A program made the position numbers and the translations under genes. From NCBI RefSeq assembly GCF_019703515.2, contig NC_059365.1, forward strand, positions 35,173,501 through 35,237,500: a stretch of 64,000 nucleotides of DNA, in the 5' to 3' direction. Positions 1 to 14,300 of the stretch are shown one piece after another. The notes under the pieces were generated by a model, which saw only the letters and a list, made by a program, of their open reading frames with translations, was not told the origin of the DNA and searched no databases. Origin of the DNA: Myxocyprinus asiaticus (taxonomy: Eukaryota > Chordata > Actinopteri > Cypriniformes > Catostomidae). The stretch's first letter is position 1; every line of letters begins with the position of its first letter.

Positions 1-924
1 GCACTGACATAAGAGGGCTATGAGAAAATGCTTTGTAGAATACCCTTTTCTCAAAATATCAGTGTCTGTTAAAAGCAACAATAAAAATGGTGTTCTTCAA
101 AATGTTCAGGTCCCTGATCACCCATTCCAAAAAATCCTTGCTTATTTACCGATTATCCACTCGGACCGCAACATACCCATTGCATTGAGTTGAATTTGGG
201 ACTTTATGGCTTCATGTAGTAGAATAGACACATTAAGTGCACAGGGGCAGAAGAGAAAACTGATGGCTCTCACAAAAAAATAAAAATAAAAATAAAATCC
301 TCATTAAGTTTTTGACCTGAAATTTACAGAACTTTTCTCTAAAAATTTAAATGCTCTGTGAGGTAAGAAATGTGCGGCCAAAGGAAATTGTCATCGATAT
401 GTGTTTGCATATTGCTAAATGGTACACATTTACAAAATGCATGTCACATATTTAATTTGTTTGCAAAATATCCACCTTACCTATCTAGTGTACACATTCC
501 ATATGATATCTCTCAACTGATTTCATTTCAGTTTCCAGTCCGATATAAATATATCAATGTGTCTAACGTAAAAGTTGTTAGAAAAGACGTATTGGTCAGC
601 TGTGGGAAGGGCCAGAACCATTTCTGAAAATCACTATACACCTTTTTTTTTTTTTTCTAAACAAATGGAGTTTTGTTCAGAGAAAGGGGCATTTCGTCTC
701 AGTTCACAGTACATCTAAAAGCCCTGCCAGGTTTCTCCAGCTCTTGCTGTTGTTTTTTTTTTTCTTTCTATTTTTTCCCTATTCACTTGGGAAGTGGCCT
801 TATATAGTTGGGTAAACCCTGTTCTTTGATTTTTTTCTCGTGTTTGGTGGGGCGGGCAGAGGGTCTCATCCTTCCCTCAACCCATCATTCAGAGACATGG
901 CTGTTCTGCTCCAGTTTGAACGTG
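1..924 (-). other. 3' UTR / downstream flank of unc5a
   Basis: AT-rich sequence with no convincing coding region. A minus-strand ATTAAA (plus-strand tttaat at 451-456), about 470 bases past the stop, is the only poly(A)-signal candidate I noticed. Where the transcript ends cannot be decided from sequence alone. Confidence 0.4.
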
Positions 925-1090
925 TCAGCACTCCCCGTCTGACACCAGGAATATCATAGCCTCCTGCTTGCCAATCTCAGCCATCACGGCAGCGAGCTGA
1001 TTGAGATTACCGCTGTGGAAGTGCTGGGCCTCCCATAAGTCCAGGATCACTGATGTGGGGCTTGATTTGGACGCAAAGAAACTCATGTGC
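925..1090 (-). CDS. unc5a: unc5a terminal coding exon: second half of death domain and stop
   Basis: 166 bp. Acceptor ttttcaccag. It encodes [20 protein letters not shown], then [20 protein letters not shown] and a tail ending SDGEC, followed by TGA at 925-927. UNC5A also ends in acidic-Glu-Cys, which supports the paralogue call. The coding end and therefore the gene's 3' orientation are clear. Confidence 0.95.
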
Positions 1091-4000
1091 CTGGTGAAAA
1101 GAGAAAATACTAATTACATAAAGGAGATGCACATATCTCACCCCAAAAATCGAAATAAATTATTTAATTATATTTAGAACAAATAGCATAAAGGCTGTTT
1201 TTTTAGGATCAGGTGAATTGTGTAATTTCTTCACCACTGGTCAACAAACAGTTGGTCCCACCCAAAACTGACACCATTGGTTGAGCCAAACTTACTGTGT
1301 CGGGATGCTCAATCAATCAGGGAAATGTTTTGAAACACCACTGTGTTCATATTTTTCTGGAAAATCAATCCTCTTACTTATACAGTAGCTATCTCTGCAT
1401 ATCAAGATGGCCGAGAAGACAGTCAAACAGTCAACAGTCCAAAAAACACACGCTTCAGCTTTAAGACTTTTTGCATTGTGACAGGATGATTTTTATTACT
1501 GTAGTTATAGAGTAAAGAGATTTTTTTTTTTTTTTTTGGCATTACAGTAATGCAAATTTGGAGGTAAAATTGGCTTAACATGAAAATAGTGTCAGAAAAC
1601 AACTCTAAATGGTTTGAAAAATAGGCTTCATTTTTATGTAAAAAATCATTTATTTTATAATTCAAATTTATATAATAAAATGAAATATAAAATGATAAAT
1701 TATAAATTATAAAAAATATATAAAAATAGATTTTATATTATATAAAATATGATCCACTTCTTCTTTACAGCTAGACACAATGGATTTTACGTGATTTTTA
1801 GAGCTTGATCACCATTCACTTACATTGTATGGACCAACAGAGCTGAAATATTCTTCTAAAAACCTTTGTCGGTGTTCAGCAGAAGAAAGAAAGTCATACA
1901 CATCTGTAATTCCATGACAGTGAGTAAATGATGAGAGCATTTTCCTTTTTGGGTGAACTATCCCTTTAATCAAGGATTGAATGTTATTATTACTATTATT
2001 ATTATTTTTTTATAAACTAAATGAACTAGAACATCAAAAAGCTTATCTTGCATTGTAAGCCAATACATACATCTAACTGGACATATTACTGTAGTTGGTC
2101 CATGTAGAAATGTGTGACATCTACTATTCCCCATCCCCATATACTCACAGATATTCTGGATCTGAAGCTATCTACCAATGAAAGACAACTAAATTCTACA
2201 GAATATTGGTTCTACACCCTTTGTTAACTCTTCAACTAAAGCAGCACTGCAATTTCATTTGATAATTTATCTACTGTGGCTCTCAGTCCTCTAAAAGCGT
2301 AAAGCCCAGGATGCATGTGACATTTACCATTGACCACCCTGAACCTTTTGGATCAAAGCTGATCAATAAGAACAAAGCAAGCCCCTTTCTGCAGCATATT
2401 AGATGTTGCGAGGTGCATCTCCCAAAGGAAGCTGAAGTAGATTGTTCGATCTAACGGCCTTTTTCTGTACCTCAAATGCCTGGGGCTTTAAGTGTTGTTT
2501 TCTACATGTGCTGTGTTCTTAGAGAGAAAAGGTTATATTTGCTTGTAGCCGCTGCTTTTAAGTCCTAAAAAACATTTTCCAAAGAGTATCATGAGTGAAA
2601 ACCATTAAAACTAGTTCTACCTGTGTGAATTCTGTGCTTTTTCTTAACTAAGTAAATGAAAATTGAACGCTTTGGGCCAGTGTGCTAATTGAACACACAC
2701 TACAACACTTTAAATAGTGATTAATTGGAGCAAGTAAACATTATTGGACAAATGAAGTCTGCCCATTATATTCCATTACCAGGAGGAAGTTCAGCGGTGT
2801 AGTAATTAAATCACTGCCTTGCAATTTCCTGTGAAAGTCTGTATTTAATATGCAAGTACAAAAATGCACCAAGGAAATCTGGTTTGAGCTTAAATGCTTG
2901 AAATAAGTTTTGTAGACAAATATAAATTGATGACCCATCATACATATTGTAGGATCTCCTTCAACATGGTTTAATGTTGTTACACTCCATTATTCCCATA
3001 CTTGCATGTGTGTTATTTCAGAGTTTTGATGACACTGCCATTATTCTAAAATGTGGAAAACAGTAATAATAAAGAATGTGACCAGGTGGAATGAGTAGGT
3101 GTGTCTAAACTTTTGTCTGGTAATGTAAGATGCCTTACAGTGTTTTTCGAAAAATGTATTTACCCAACCCGAACAAAATCCTCCACTTTTGTAAAAGAGC
3201 ATCCATTGTTAATCATGGAGAGAGGACCCTCTAAAATCCATAAGACAATCTTACCTATCGAGCTTGAGTCTCTGTGCCAGTAGTCTCCAGTCTGCTCCGT
3301 TGGGGCAGGGGGCATCCAGACTGCTGCAGATCTTCTGTCGGATGAGGTATGGGATCTGGAATGCGCTCGGGCCAGCCAGGGCAGGGGTGCAGTTGTCCAT
3401 CAACAGAAAATCAGTGTCCATTGGTCTGATGTCCTGGACAGTAAATACATCAGGGGATTTAGAAAAGATGATTTAGACAGAAAGTGCTACCACAGTGATT
3501 CACAGGTGAAGGAATGACACATTACAGTGGTGGTTCAATACTTAGGACTTTCACTCTTTTGATCTGTGGTGGTTTACTTTGGTAGGTTTTGGAAAAAGGT
3601 TAAAAAGAATCTTTGTCATGTGCAAATGACTGTGCCAATTGAATTTCAAATTCAAATTCAAACTTAAACTAAACTTAAATTCAAATTCAAACTCAAATGT
3701 AAATTCAAATTCGCTGAACTGTTTAAGAAAATGATTACAAAGAACCTTCAGCATGTGCAAATTACCAAGTCAACTGAATTTAAAATTCAGACAACTCAAA
3801 TTCAAACTCAAATTCAAATCAAACTCAAATCAAAATTCCAAATTCAAATTCACTGAACTAGGTTATGGAAAATGGTTAAAAAGGGTCTTTGGTATGTGCA
3901 AATGACCATGCAAATTGAATTTCATATTCAAATTCAAACTAAAATTCAAACTCAGATCAAAATTAAAAATTCAAATTCACTGAAATATGTTTTGGAAAAT

Positions 4001-7000
4001 TGTTAAAAATAATATTTGTCATGTGCACATGACTGGACAAATTCAAATTTTACATTCTGATTCTTTGATCTACTGTAGGTTTAGGAAATCGTTAAAAAAA
4101 ATATTGTGGCTTCTGCCAAGAAAAAATTCAAATCCTTATTCAAATAAGAATAAGTAAAAAGAACAGACCACATGTGCAAACCACAGTGTCAATTCAATTC
4201 ACAATACATCTTGTTCCGAAGCAGCTTCACATAGAACAGTGACTCCACGGTTTTCAGGCAACAGGAGAGCTTACTGTCTGGTACCTTTAAGATGTTGAAG
4301 TCAAGAGTGAAGCTCTGTCCCTCTCCTTCTACCTGCCACACACACAGCGTGCAGGTGAGATCACAGGTGCTCAGGCTCTGTCTCTCTAGTGTAAAGGTGC
4401 AGTGGAGGGTCCGCTGAGAGCCGCTCCAGATGTGATAGAACGGGATCTCCTGAAGGACCAAAGAAATGTCGCACTGAATTATTATTGCTCATAAAGACAT
4501 GAGCAGGTCCAAAATTAAGTAGAAATCTCCACAGAATTTGAACCCCTTTCATTTACAAAATATACATCCTCTATATCCTATGTGTATTAATGTATTAAAT
4601 ATCCCATCCTGACAGTTTGAGGCCTGTTGCTTAAGAAGTCCAGTATCCATAAACTCAGTGAGCTGTCCAAGCCCAGGTGCATCAGTTTTTGGACTAGTTT
4701 GTGAGGAATGATGGTATTAAAGGTTAAACTAAAATCAACAAACAGCATCCTCACATATGTGTTTGGCTGGTCCATGTGTGTGAGGGCTGTGTGAACAGCT
4801 GTTATGACTGCATCATCTGTTGATCTGTTGGTCCGATACGCAAACTGATGTTGATCCAGTTCAGCAGGGATGACAGCCTTGAAGTGAGTAAGAATCAGCC
4901 TCTCAAAACATTTCATGATGATAGGAGTTAGGTACTGGACGATAATCATGCAGACAGTTCACTGCTGTTTTCTTAGAGATTGGGACAATTATGGCTGACT
5001 TTAGGCAAGTGGGAACCACAGCTTGCTCTAATGAGAGATTAATCTCTACATACATTCTCTCCCCAAAATTATTTAAAACAAAATATCTATGGTTTCAAAT
5101 TATAAAAGGATATGACAAGCCACTTATGGAGCGCTAACCCATAGGCCGCAGCCCGTAGGAGGACACTCTCGCAAATACATTCTCGCAACACCTGGACTAT
5201 GCCAAAGTTTCCAAATTTTGGCAAAAAGTAAAGTTGTGACAGAAACAAACTTTGTGTTTGACATAAATGAACCTGAGAGAACAATTCAGTCTCTGCAGAC
5301 AATACACTCTTTAATTTTTCATTAAAGGTTCTGCAGTTGCAAACAATTAATCCTGTTGAATTTGACGGACAGTAGGAGATGCAGACAAAGAACAAAGCCC
5401 AACACCTGATGATTTATGATGCTGTGGCTGCCGATGCAAGTCTAAGAATGCTCTTCTAAACCTATTGTTGGCGACATTTTCAAACGGAGCAGGAAAATAG
5501 TTTCTTTGTCTCTGAAAACAGCCAAACGTCCATAAAAGCTATTTGTTCCCCAAGGGGTTTTGAAATTAATTTATGGATAATTCAGTAGATATTATTCCAA
5601 ATAAAACTTGAATTAAAACAATACATTAAGTCTATCAAATAAATACAATGTTTTTAATATGAAAGTTTCATTAGACTAACTGTTAACTTTATTAACACAC
5701 CCAAAGTGGTCTTGTCTCATTAATTGTGTTGAGTAACATAACAAAAACACAGATAAGCACACTCCACATCAGACTACAAATCACTCATGAGCCAATCAAA
5801 TGTCAAATCAATAAAAGGCACTATTATCACAGAATATGCAATACCTCAATTTGCTCTAATGGGGGAGCTGTTACACAGACTTAAAAGTACCACTGCAGAG
5901 AAAAATTAGGGACGTTCAGGTGAGAAAATGTTTCCTCTATGCACATTTGTGCTTTAACACTGTTAGCTGGCATCTTTAAATCCTCTGAGGAGCTTTTTTT
6001 CACCAAGATTTTCCTGTAGAATCCAGAGATGGCCCTTAGAGGCCTAGCATACATGATCCAGAAGGGGAAGTACGTGAAATCAGGCTCTGCAGCCTTGAGA
6101 ATTTACATATTGGACTCTATTTAATCTCCTCCACTGGGAAAACGTCCTGAGATGGGCATAGTGGGTAAGCAAGACATATGAGAAAACTGCAGAACTCTCC
6201 ATCCTTCTCAACTCAAGAAGCCGTTAACTTGTAGCCAAGGCCGCGCAAGTTATTAAGAGCAGATGTCCGAGGGTCCCAGCTCGCCAATTCACTCTGTTTA
6301 TTTACTTATTTATTTTTTAACAGGCTTCCCAAACACTTCACCATCTGCCACTGGTCAGACAAACTGACAGCCCTGCCCAAAACTAATGCCAATGGTTGAG
6401 GACAAAGCTGTTATGTCGGGCTGCTCGGGATGCTCGAACATACAGAACAATGTTTTAATAGCGCCACAGAACCACAATGTTACCTGGATCGATAATTAAG
6501 GAACATGGCTTTTCCTACCACTGCTACGCAGATGATACGCAGCTCTCCTGTCAGCTTAGCCTGACAACCACACCGTCTCAGCTCGTATCTCTCCCTGCTT
6601 CTCTGAAATCTTGGCCTGGATGAAGGAACGCCACCTTCAGCTCAACCTTGCCAAGACAGAACTCCTCGTGATCTCAACCAATCCATTTGTTGAACACATC
6701 CTCACTATTCATTTTGGTTCAACTACACTAGCACCAACCAGGCCCGCTCAGAACCTGGGAGTGGTGGTAGATGACCAGCTTATCTTCACTGCCCACATCT
6801 CAGCAACCGCCCGTTCTTGCAGTTTCGCACTTTACAACATCAGAAAAATCTGACCTTTCCTGTCTGAATATGCTGCACAGTTCCTGGTCCAAGCTCTGGT
6901 CATATAAAGACTGGTCTACTGTAATGCCCTGTTGGCCGGCCTCACAGGTAGCATGATTAAGCCGCTGCAGATGGTCCAGAACGCAGCAGCGCATCTGGTC

Positions 7001-10000
7001 CTTAATCAGCCAAAGAGGGCTCACGTCACCCCACTCATGATTTCGCTACACAGATTACCTGTAGCTGCCTGAATCAAATTCAAGGCTTTGACTCTGGCCT
7101 TCACAACAGCCTGTGGAACAGCACCCTCTTACTTCATTTCACTCTTCCAGGTCTATATGCCAACTCGCTCTCTGTGGTTAATGAACGAGTGGCGCCTGGT
7201 GGTCCCATTGCTTAGAGGCACAAAGTCTATTTCATGATCATTCATTTTCTCTGTCCTTCTGTGGTGAGATGAGCTTCCAACCTCCAGACGATCTGCTGAA
7301 ACCATCTCAACATTCAAGAACCAGCTGAACACACGTGTTTAGAGAGCACTTAACCAATCCACACTAAATGCACCTACTTAACCTTGTCTGTCTCTTTCTT
7401 CTATGCTAGCTTCTATACTATTCCAGCCACATTGGGAACTTGGCTGTGCGATACTGCAGATATTGTTGACTTTTGTATGACAAATTGCTTGCTATGCTCT
7501 TCATTTGTAAGTCGCTTTGGATAAAGGCATCTGCTAAATGAAAGACTGAATGTAAATGTACACTTTTTGTAGAATCAGCCTACAAATAGCTTATAGTTGT
7601 CTCTCCATCCATTTGGAACAGGAAATAGTATTTTGATAGCGAAAACATTGTAAAACAGAGGGAATCAGATATGAGCAAAAGAGGTTGTTAAGTAGGAACC
7701 AACCTGATAGCTGGCCATAAGTTTGCTTCTCCAGTGAGCCTGGGGCATGTCATGAATGGAGAGGCGCAGGTTGTGGTAGCTATCTTTGAAGAGCAGGACG
7801 TGTGGTTCGTCAATCAATCGACCACCCAGCTGTCTTTCCATCTGCATCACCTCCTGCAGAGCAAAAATTCACAGAGCAGTCGGTCAGGCCACAGCACTTA
7901 CAGTATAACCCGCATTCCCTTTCTGTTTCCCCTCTGCTCAACAAATGTCATGGCAAGGTCACGCCGACTCTGCAGTTCTGCCGAGTTAAGGTCAGTGCTG
8001 CATTCACAGGTGGTGCGTTAATGAAGGACCAGACTGAGCTATTCGTCAAGCTCATTGTTTGTGCATCAAAGCAGTGTTATTATCAATGAGCACATTTGCA
8101 TGCACACCAATATGCTGATAACTAACAATAATCAGTTTAATAAAAACAAAAAAAACAAAAAAACAAAAAAAACAAGGCAAGATCTGATTATTCTCTGCTT
8201 TTGATGTCAAAACGTCAACAGTCATGCATACAATACTTGTGCACTTTGGATGAGTTGGTAAGAATGCCAGTAAAGGTGTTTACATGCAGTGTGAAATCAG
8301 GGTAATGGGCAAAAATTATGTGTGCCAATCGTTTTTTGCTTAAACCATTTATGAATTTACAGCGATAAAGGAAAACCGTTTAAGGTGTTTACATGACCTT
8401 GTACATATTAGCAGCTTATTAAGCATAATCAGTGTAAGATTGTGCATGTAAACACACTAAATAATGAAAACAGAATAAAAACACTGTTTGTTCACTGAAA
8501 TAAAAATAAAAACATGACTGGAAAAACTTAAACTAAACTTAAATAATTTTTAAACTATTTAACCAAAACTAATTAAAATAAAATATAAAGAACCATAAAT
8601 AATTATAGTTTCAAATACTATTTAAAAAAGAAAGAAAAAACCTTTAAAACCCACCATTTTAAACATGAAAATGCTCTAGATAGTGACAGCTCTGAAAGTT
8701 AACGATTAAATGTATTAAATTATATCAATTAATGTATTAACTTTAATGCGTTAACTAAAATACTAATAGTAAAATAAAAACTAAATGTACTGTAAAACTA
8801 GAAAACACTGGAAACGAAAAGTACTCGTAAGAGTAACAGTCTCGTAAACAGTTGTAAAATTATATTTAATTAATTACAGAGTGAAAACTTACAAAAAATG
8901 AACTACATTGAAAGGACAATTGAAAACAACACTAAAAACTAGATTACAAATCTATAAAAATCCTACACCAAAGATCTTTTTAAATTTCTTGTATGCATTT
9001 ACATACCTTTTTACAGAAATGTAATTTCTGTGGCTGTGCCAGGAGAAATTTGTCTAATGTTTTCGTTTATTATTGGGGTTGGTGCGGCAAGACCATTTGT
9101 CGACATCAGAACAGCTATCTGGAATTAGGTAATAATATCCGTGCACATCCAAGCTGATCTCTCAATTCATTTTCAGGGCACATCTCTCATGCTAAAGGAG
9201 TGCACAGAGCAGAGGTCTTGGAAAGAGAAAGACTCCCATCAAAGACCTCTGTTCACACCAAGGAACTACAACTCAAACAACGTGATGAATTGGACAACAA
9301 AGGTTAGAGGACTGCCAGACCTTCCCAATGAGGATGGCAATCTTTCATAGCATTCAAACTTTTTAACAAAACAACAGCACAAAGGTAAGGAATAAAGGAA
9401 AAGACACAGGTGAATCATTCCTGAGAAACAGGGTGCGGTGGGTATAAAAGAAGCAACTTGAATGAACAGACAACAAATGCAGGAGAGAGAGACGCAGAAA
9501 CCATAATTACCATATGTTAGATTTTTGCTTGTGTGAATGTGGATGCACATGAGTTGATTTGAGAGCACCTCTAATTAAGATGGAGAATCTCAGTGAGTTT
9601 TATCTGCACATGGTGCACATTTCTGCACTCTTTACCAAGTATCGGCAGTCCTGGTTTCAATTAAAATGGTATGGAACCTGTTAATTATCCATTTGCAATA
9701 CATGTACCATGTTATTCCTCTGTGGGATTAAGAAAACTTGGTTAGGTTCAAAAGTTATTTAGTAGTGAGCTGTCTTGCTGTCTACTGTCTACATAGTCAG
9801 CCGCCTTCTAAGGGAATATCCTAACTGAAAAGGAACTTCAGAAATAACCAATTTGGAACACTCTACATAGGCAGCGAGTCCATGTGTCATACATACTGTA
9901 CAAATTGTGCTCCTCGCACAGGAGAGTCGATTCACAATTGATTTCAAATGAGTTTTCCGTTAGCATGTTGCTAAGCTAAAAATTTGACACTCTAATAAGA

Positions 10001-11285
10001 TTTAAAATACAGAGCACACACAAATATTGGGTAAAATATTCACATTTTAATCCGATTAAATATTTTTATCGATACTCTTTTATATTGACTGAAATATTTG
10101 TTTATTTATAATCAACATTCCTGCTGATGGTGTGCTGGTGTCCCCATCAGGCTTCTGAACTTGCTAACCAGCAATACTTACTTGGTCTTACCAGACAGAC
10201 CAGCACTAAACCATCAAAAACTAGCAGTGTTGTGTGTAATCTGTTTCCATAGTAAAGTAATCTTATTAAAATGTTGGTCTTTTCAGCAGGGATATGCAAT
10301 ACTGCCTTAGAATTGGGTCAATACAAGGTATTTTTGGAAAAGCCTTTGCAATAGGAGCGCACCTATGATGCTTTAAATGGCTGTTTATGTAGGTTTTGGT
10401 ATAAAGCCAGCGTGTAGCTCAATATTACAAACTAAGCTAAAACTAAAACTTCCAGACAAGAATTTTGTCTCTGTTCATGCCATTAAAGGCTGTTTTATCT
10501 TTTTTACAGACCTCAAGTGGTTTTATGTGAGATAATGAGAGGAGTTTTAACTATTTTCACTATCAAAGCCAGAAGTCAAGCTACAATCTCACTCTAAAGT
10601 AAAGATTGGTATTGTCAGCCTTTCACGGTTCTCTTCGTCTAAGTCAGAGGAGTGAATCTTAAGAGCGCCAACCAAAGGTCAAGGTTTATCTCGTAAGTCA
10701 TTAGGTCATTTGTCAGTCAATGGCGGAGGGCATTAAACAACTGAAGAGGAATATAATCTCTCCTTCATGTCTTTGAGATAGACAAAAGACACTTTATTTA
10801 GGCTTCAAAGCGCCTCATTTAATGTTCCTATCTTAAACACAATTACTCATTGGACGAAAATTAGCATTGCAAATTGCCGTTTGCAGACTTTGATCCTGAT
10901 TCTGACCTATCAGCAGATCTAGCTACCTAGTAATGGGAGACACAGAAGAGCCTGCCAATTATCCCATTATGAATAACTAAGAGCATGAATACCAATGCAG
11001 AAGCAGGCCAGCCTGTCCACCCTACATATATTAACAAGGCCTCCTCAAATTGAGGAGCATAAACATGTCAGTCTTGGCCCGCAACAGCTGCATCCCAGCC
11101 AAGATCTCAGCTTGCCATTTGTGTGTTTGCTTTCAACATATGTCTCTGGCTGAGGGGATATTGGCCTTGTTTATACACCATTGTCTTCTTAATAAATTGT
11201 TGCAGAATTTGTGGTAAACAAACAAACAATAAAATAAAATAAAAGCATCTGAACCATCTATTGCATGCATTTGGTAAACACTGTT

Positions 11286-11333
<48 letters not shown>

Positions 11334-14300
11334 TGATAAAAAAAATTAAATTCTTCTCAAATTGTGAAAAATAATATTTGGTTGGGCCTTTTTTCAGGTA
11401 TGTTGCCTGAAGACCAAACTGTGCAATTGTGGAAAGAAATGAATCAAAGACGTTGCTAAAAACAAACTGCTACATGACAGAATGTAATAGAATTGGCTGC
11501 AAGCCAATTTAAGTTAACAACTGATAATACAGTAAATAATCTTAAAAAAAAAAAAAGAAAGAAAACATGATAATTGCAATATTGTCTATAGTGACTGCAT
11601 TCATTGCATCCATATCCCTTCCACTGTTGTGATAGCAACAGAGGTTGTAGATGTAGATGTAAAATGAAGTATACTCACTAACAAATGTGAATCACATTAC
11701 AAATGGCTTTTCTGAAGGCAGTTTCCAGAGCAAAAAAGTGTCTTTCACAATGTGTACCATGCCAGAAAACAATTTTTATTGGTTTATTCCAAGTCATCCC
11801 TTCATATTAACCATTATATAGCCATCTTGTATGCACAATGTGCTTGTAAAATGATTGTTTTAGCCAAAATACCATGGCTACTACAGTTAACAGTAATATA
11901 GTAAAATTGGTAAATTGGTATAAACCACCACATAAAAAAAAAAAAAAATAAATCAATAAAAAAAAGAAATGTAAATGACAAAACATTTAAAAGCCACTTG
12001 CAATGTTTGAAAACCCAATATTAAAGTGTTATGAGATTTTGTGTTTTAGTCATACATAGTATGTATCTTTTGCCAGAAATATACTTTAAATTTAGACAAT
12101 ATTTTGTCATGTGATATTTATTAATTTAAGACAATTTTGCCTGGACTAAAATGGCATATAATAAAATAAAATTTTAGTTAACAATAATGACATATTTGAA
12201 AACGTATCAACATTCATTAATTAAAAATGTCTCAAACTAATTGGTATTTTTTGTAAGGTCTTTTTTAAAGCAGATACTATAGAGAGATGATGTGAAGTTT
12301 TCATTTGACAAAGATATGATGATGACTTAGCTCTATTTTAAAAAGAAAAAAGCAGTGACTGTAGCCTAGATAAAAAATTTAAAAAAAAATCTAGGAAGAA
12401 GACCACCCTCTGACTTTAGATTCCTCACTGGAAGTCTGTGAGATGAAGCAAGAGAGGGTGAAAAAGGAAGCAAGAGCAATAAAATCAAATAAAATAATAA
12501 TAATAATAAAAAAATAAATTTAAAAAATGAATGGAGAGGAGACAGAGGCAGCTTAACATTGGTGTCTTCAGGTTAGAAAGGTGGTAAGCTATAGAGAGAC
12601 AGATAACAGGATTACTGGAAGCATGGCCAGAGTCCTCACCAGCCCACAAACCCTTCATCCTCACAGGCCTGGACATCTCCTGCAGCGTGCTGAGCCGTGG
12701 CTCTGACAGACTAGCGCTGCACTTCATTTGGGAATACATGCGACTCTTATATACTGTAGTTTATCTCGCCTCGCTGTCTTTGACAGAAGGAGGTTAGATG
12801 CTCACTCACGCTACAAACGATCACCCACCAAACACACACGAGAAAACATTTAAAAGCAAATCAGGCAATAGTGCAATGCGCTAACTGTAAAGTTCATGGT
12901 GACCTAATCTTGTATGAAGATAAAACACTTTCATTTGTCAGAAGGCTGGAGAACCTCAGAGGTCAAAAGTGGAGGCTTTCTGGAGATTTTAAAATCTCTT
13001 TTTTCTGCATTTGTTTGATTTACCTTCATAATCTAGATTTATACTGTTTTTGATGATAGTTTAAGTTGTGCCAGCCCATCCAAAACTGGCTGCTGTGATA
13101 CTAGTGTGTTGCTAGGGTATAGCCAAGCACATAGCTATGCGGTTGCTAGGGTGTTCTGGGTGGTTGCTGGGGTATTGCTAGGCAGTTGCTAGGGAGTTGC
13201 TGGAGTGTTGCTAGCTGGTTGCTGGAGTGTTTTGGGTTGTTGCTAGGGTGTTGCCAGGCACATTGCTATGCATTTGCTAGGGCGTTCTGGGTGACTGCTA
13301 GAGTATTGCTATACAGTTACTTGAGTGGTTGCTAAGGCATTGCTAGAGTGTCGCTAACTGGTTGCTAAGATGTTCTTGGTGATTGCTAGGGTATTGCTGT
13401 GCAGTTACTTGGGTGGTTGCTAAGGCGTTGCTAGAGTGTTGCTATATAGGTGCTGTAATGTTCTTGGTTGTTGCTACAGTGATGCCAAGCACCTTGCTAT
13501 GCGGTTGCTAAGGTGTTCTGGGTGGTTGTTAGGGCATTCCTAGAGAGCTGTTAACTGCTTGCTGGAGTGTTCTGGGTTGTTGCTAGGGTGTTGCCAAGCA
13601 CATTTCTATTTGGTTTACTAGGGTATTTACAGTCATATGCTTGTTTGGTTGCTAAGGCATTGATGTGATGTTTTGGATTGTTACTAGGGTATTGCTATAT
13701 TGTTGCTAACTGGTTGCTAGAGTATTCTAGGTTGTTGCTAGGGTGTTTCCAAGCACATTGCTATGTGGTTTACAAGGGTATTTACAGTCATATGCTTGGT
13801 TGGTTGCTAATGCATTGCTGTAATGTTCTGGATTGTTACTAGGGTGTTGCTAGATTTTTGCTAGCTGGTTGCTGGAGTGTTCTGGGTTGTTGCTAGAGTG
13901 TTGCCAGGCACATTGCTATGCAGTTGCTGGGGTGTTCTGGGTTGTTGCTAGGACATTGCTAGAGTGTTGCAAATTGATTGCTGGAGTGTTCTGTGTTGTT
14001 GCTAGGGTGTTGCCAAGCACATTGCATTGTGTTTTACAAGGGTACTTACAGGCATATGCTTGGTTCGTTGCTAAGGTATTACTGTAATGTTCTGCATTGT
14101 TACTAGGGTGTTGCTAGAGTGCTGCTAGCTGGTTGCTAGAGTATTCTGGGTTGTTGCTGGGGCATTGCTAAGCACATTGCTATGTGGTTGCTAGGGTGTT
14201 CTAGATGGTTGCAAGGGTACTGCTAAGCATTTGCTTGAGTGGTTGCAAAAGCATTGCTGTGGTGTTCTGCGTGGTTTCTAGGGCATTGCCAGGTGGTTGC

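Noticed and set aside
12485..12739. 84-codon minus-strand frame ending in a Tyr/Phe-rich tail, possible missed exon in the large unc5a intron
   Set aside because: No resemblance to UNC5 sequence, its 3' part is coded by an AT-trinucleotide run, and the flanking exons already join in phase 0 with no residues missing.
13869..14087. 72-codon plus-strand open frame rich in Leu, Val and Cys
   Set aside because: Lies wholly inside the GTTGCTAG minisatellite; the protein is a translation of the repeat.
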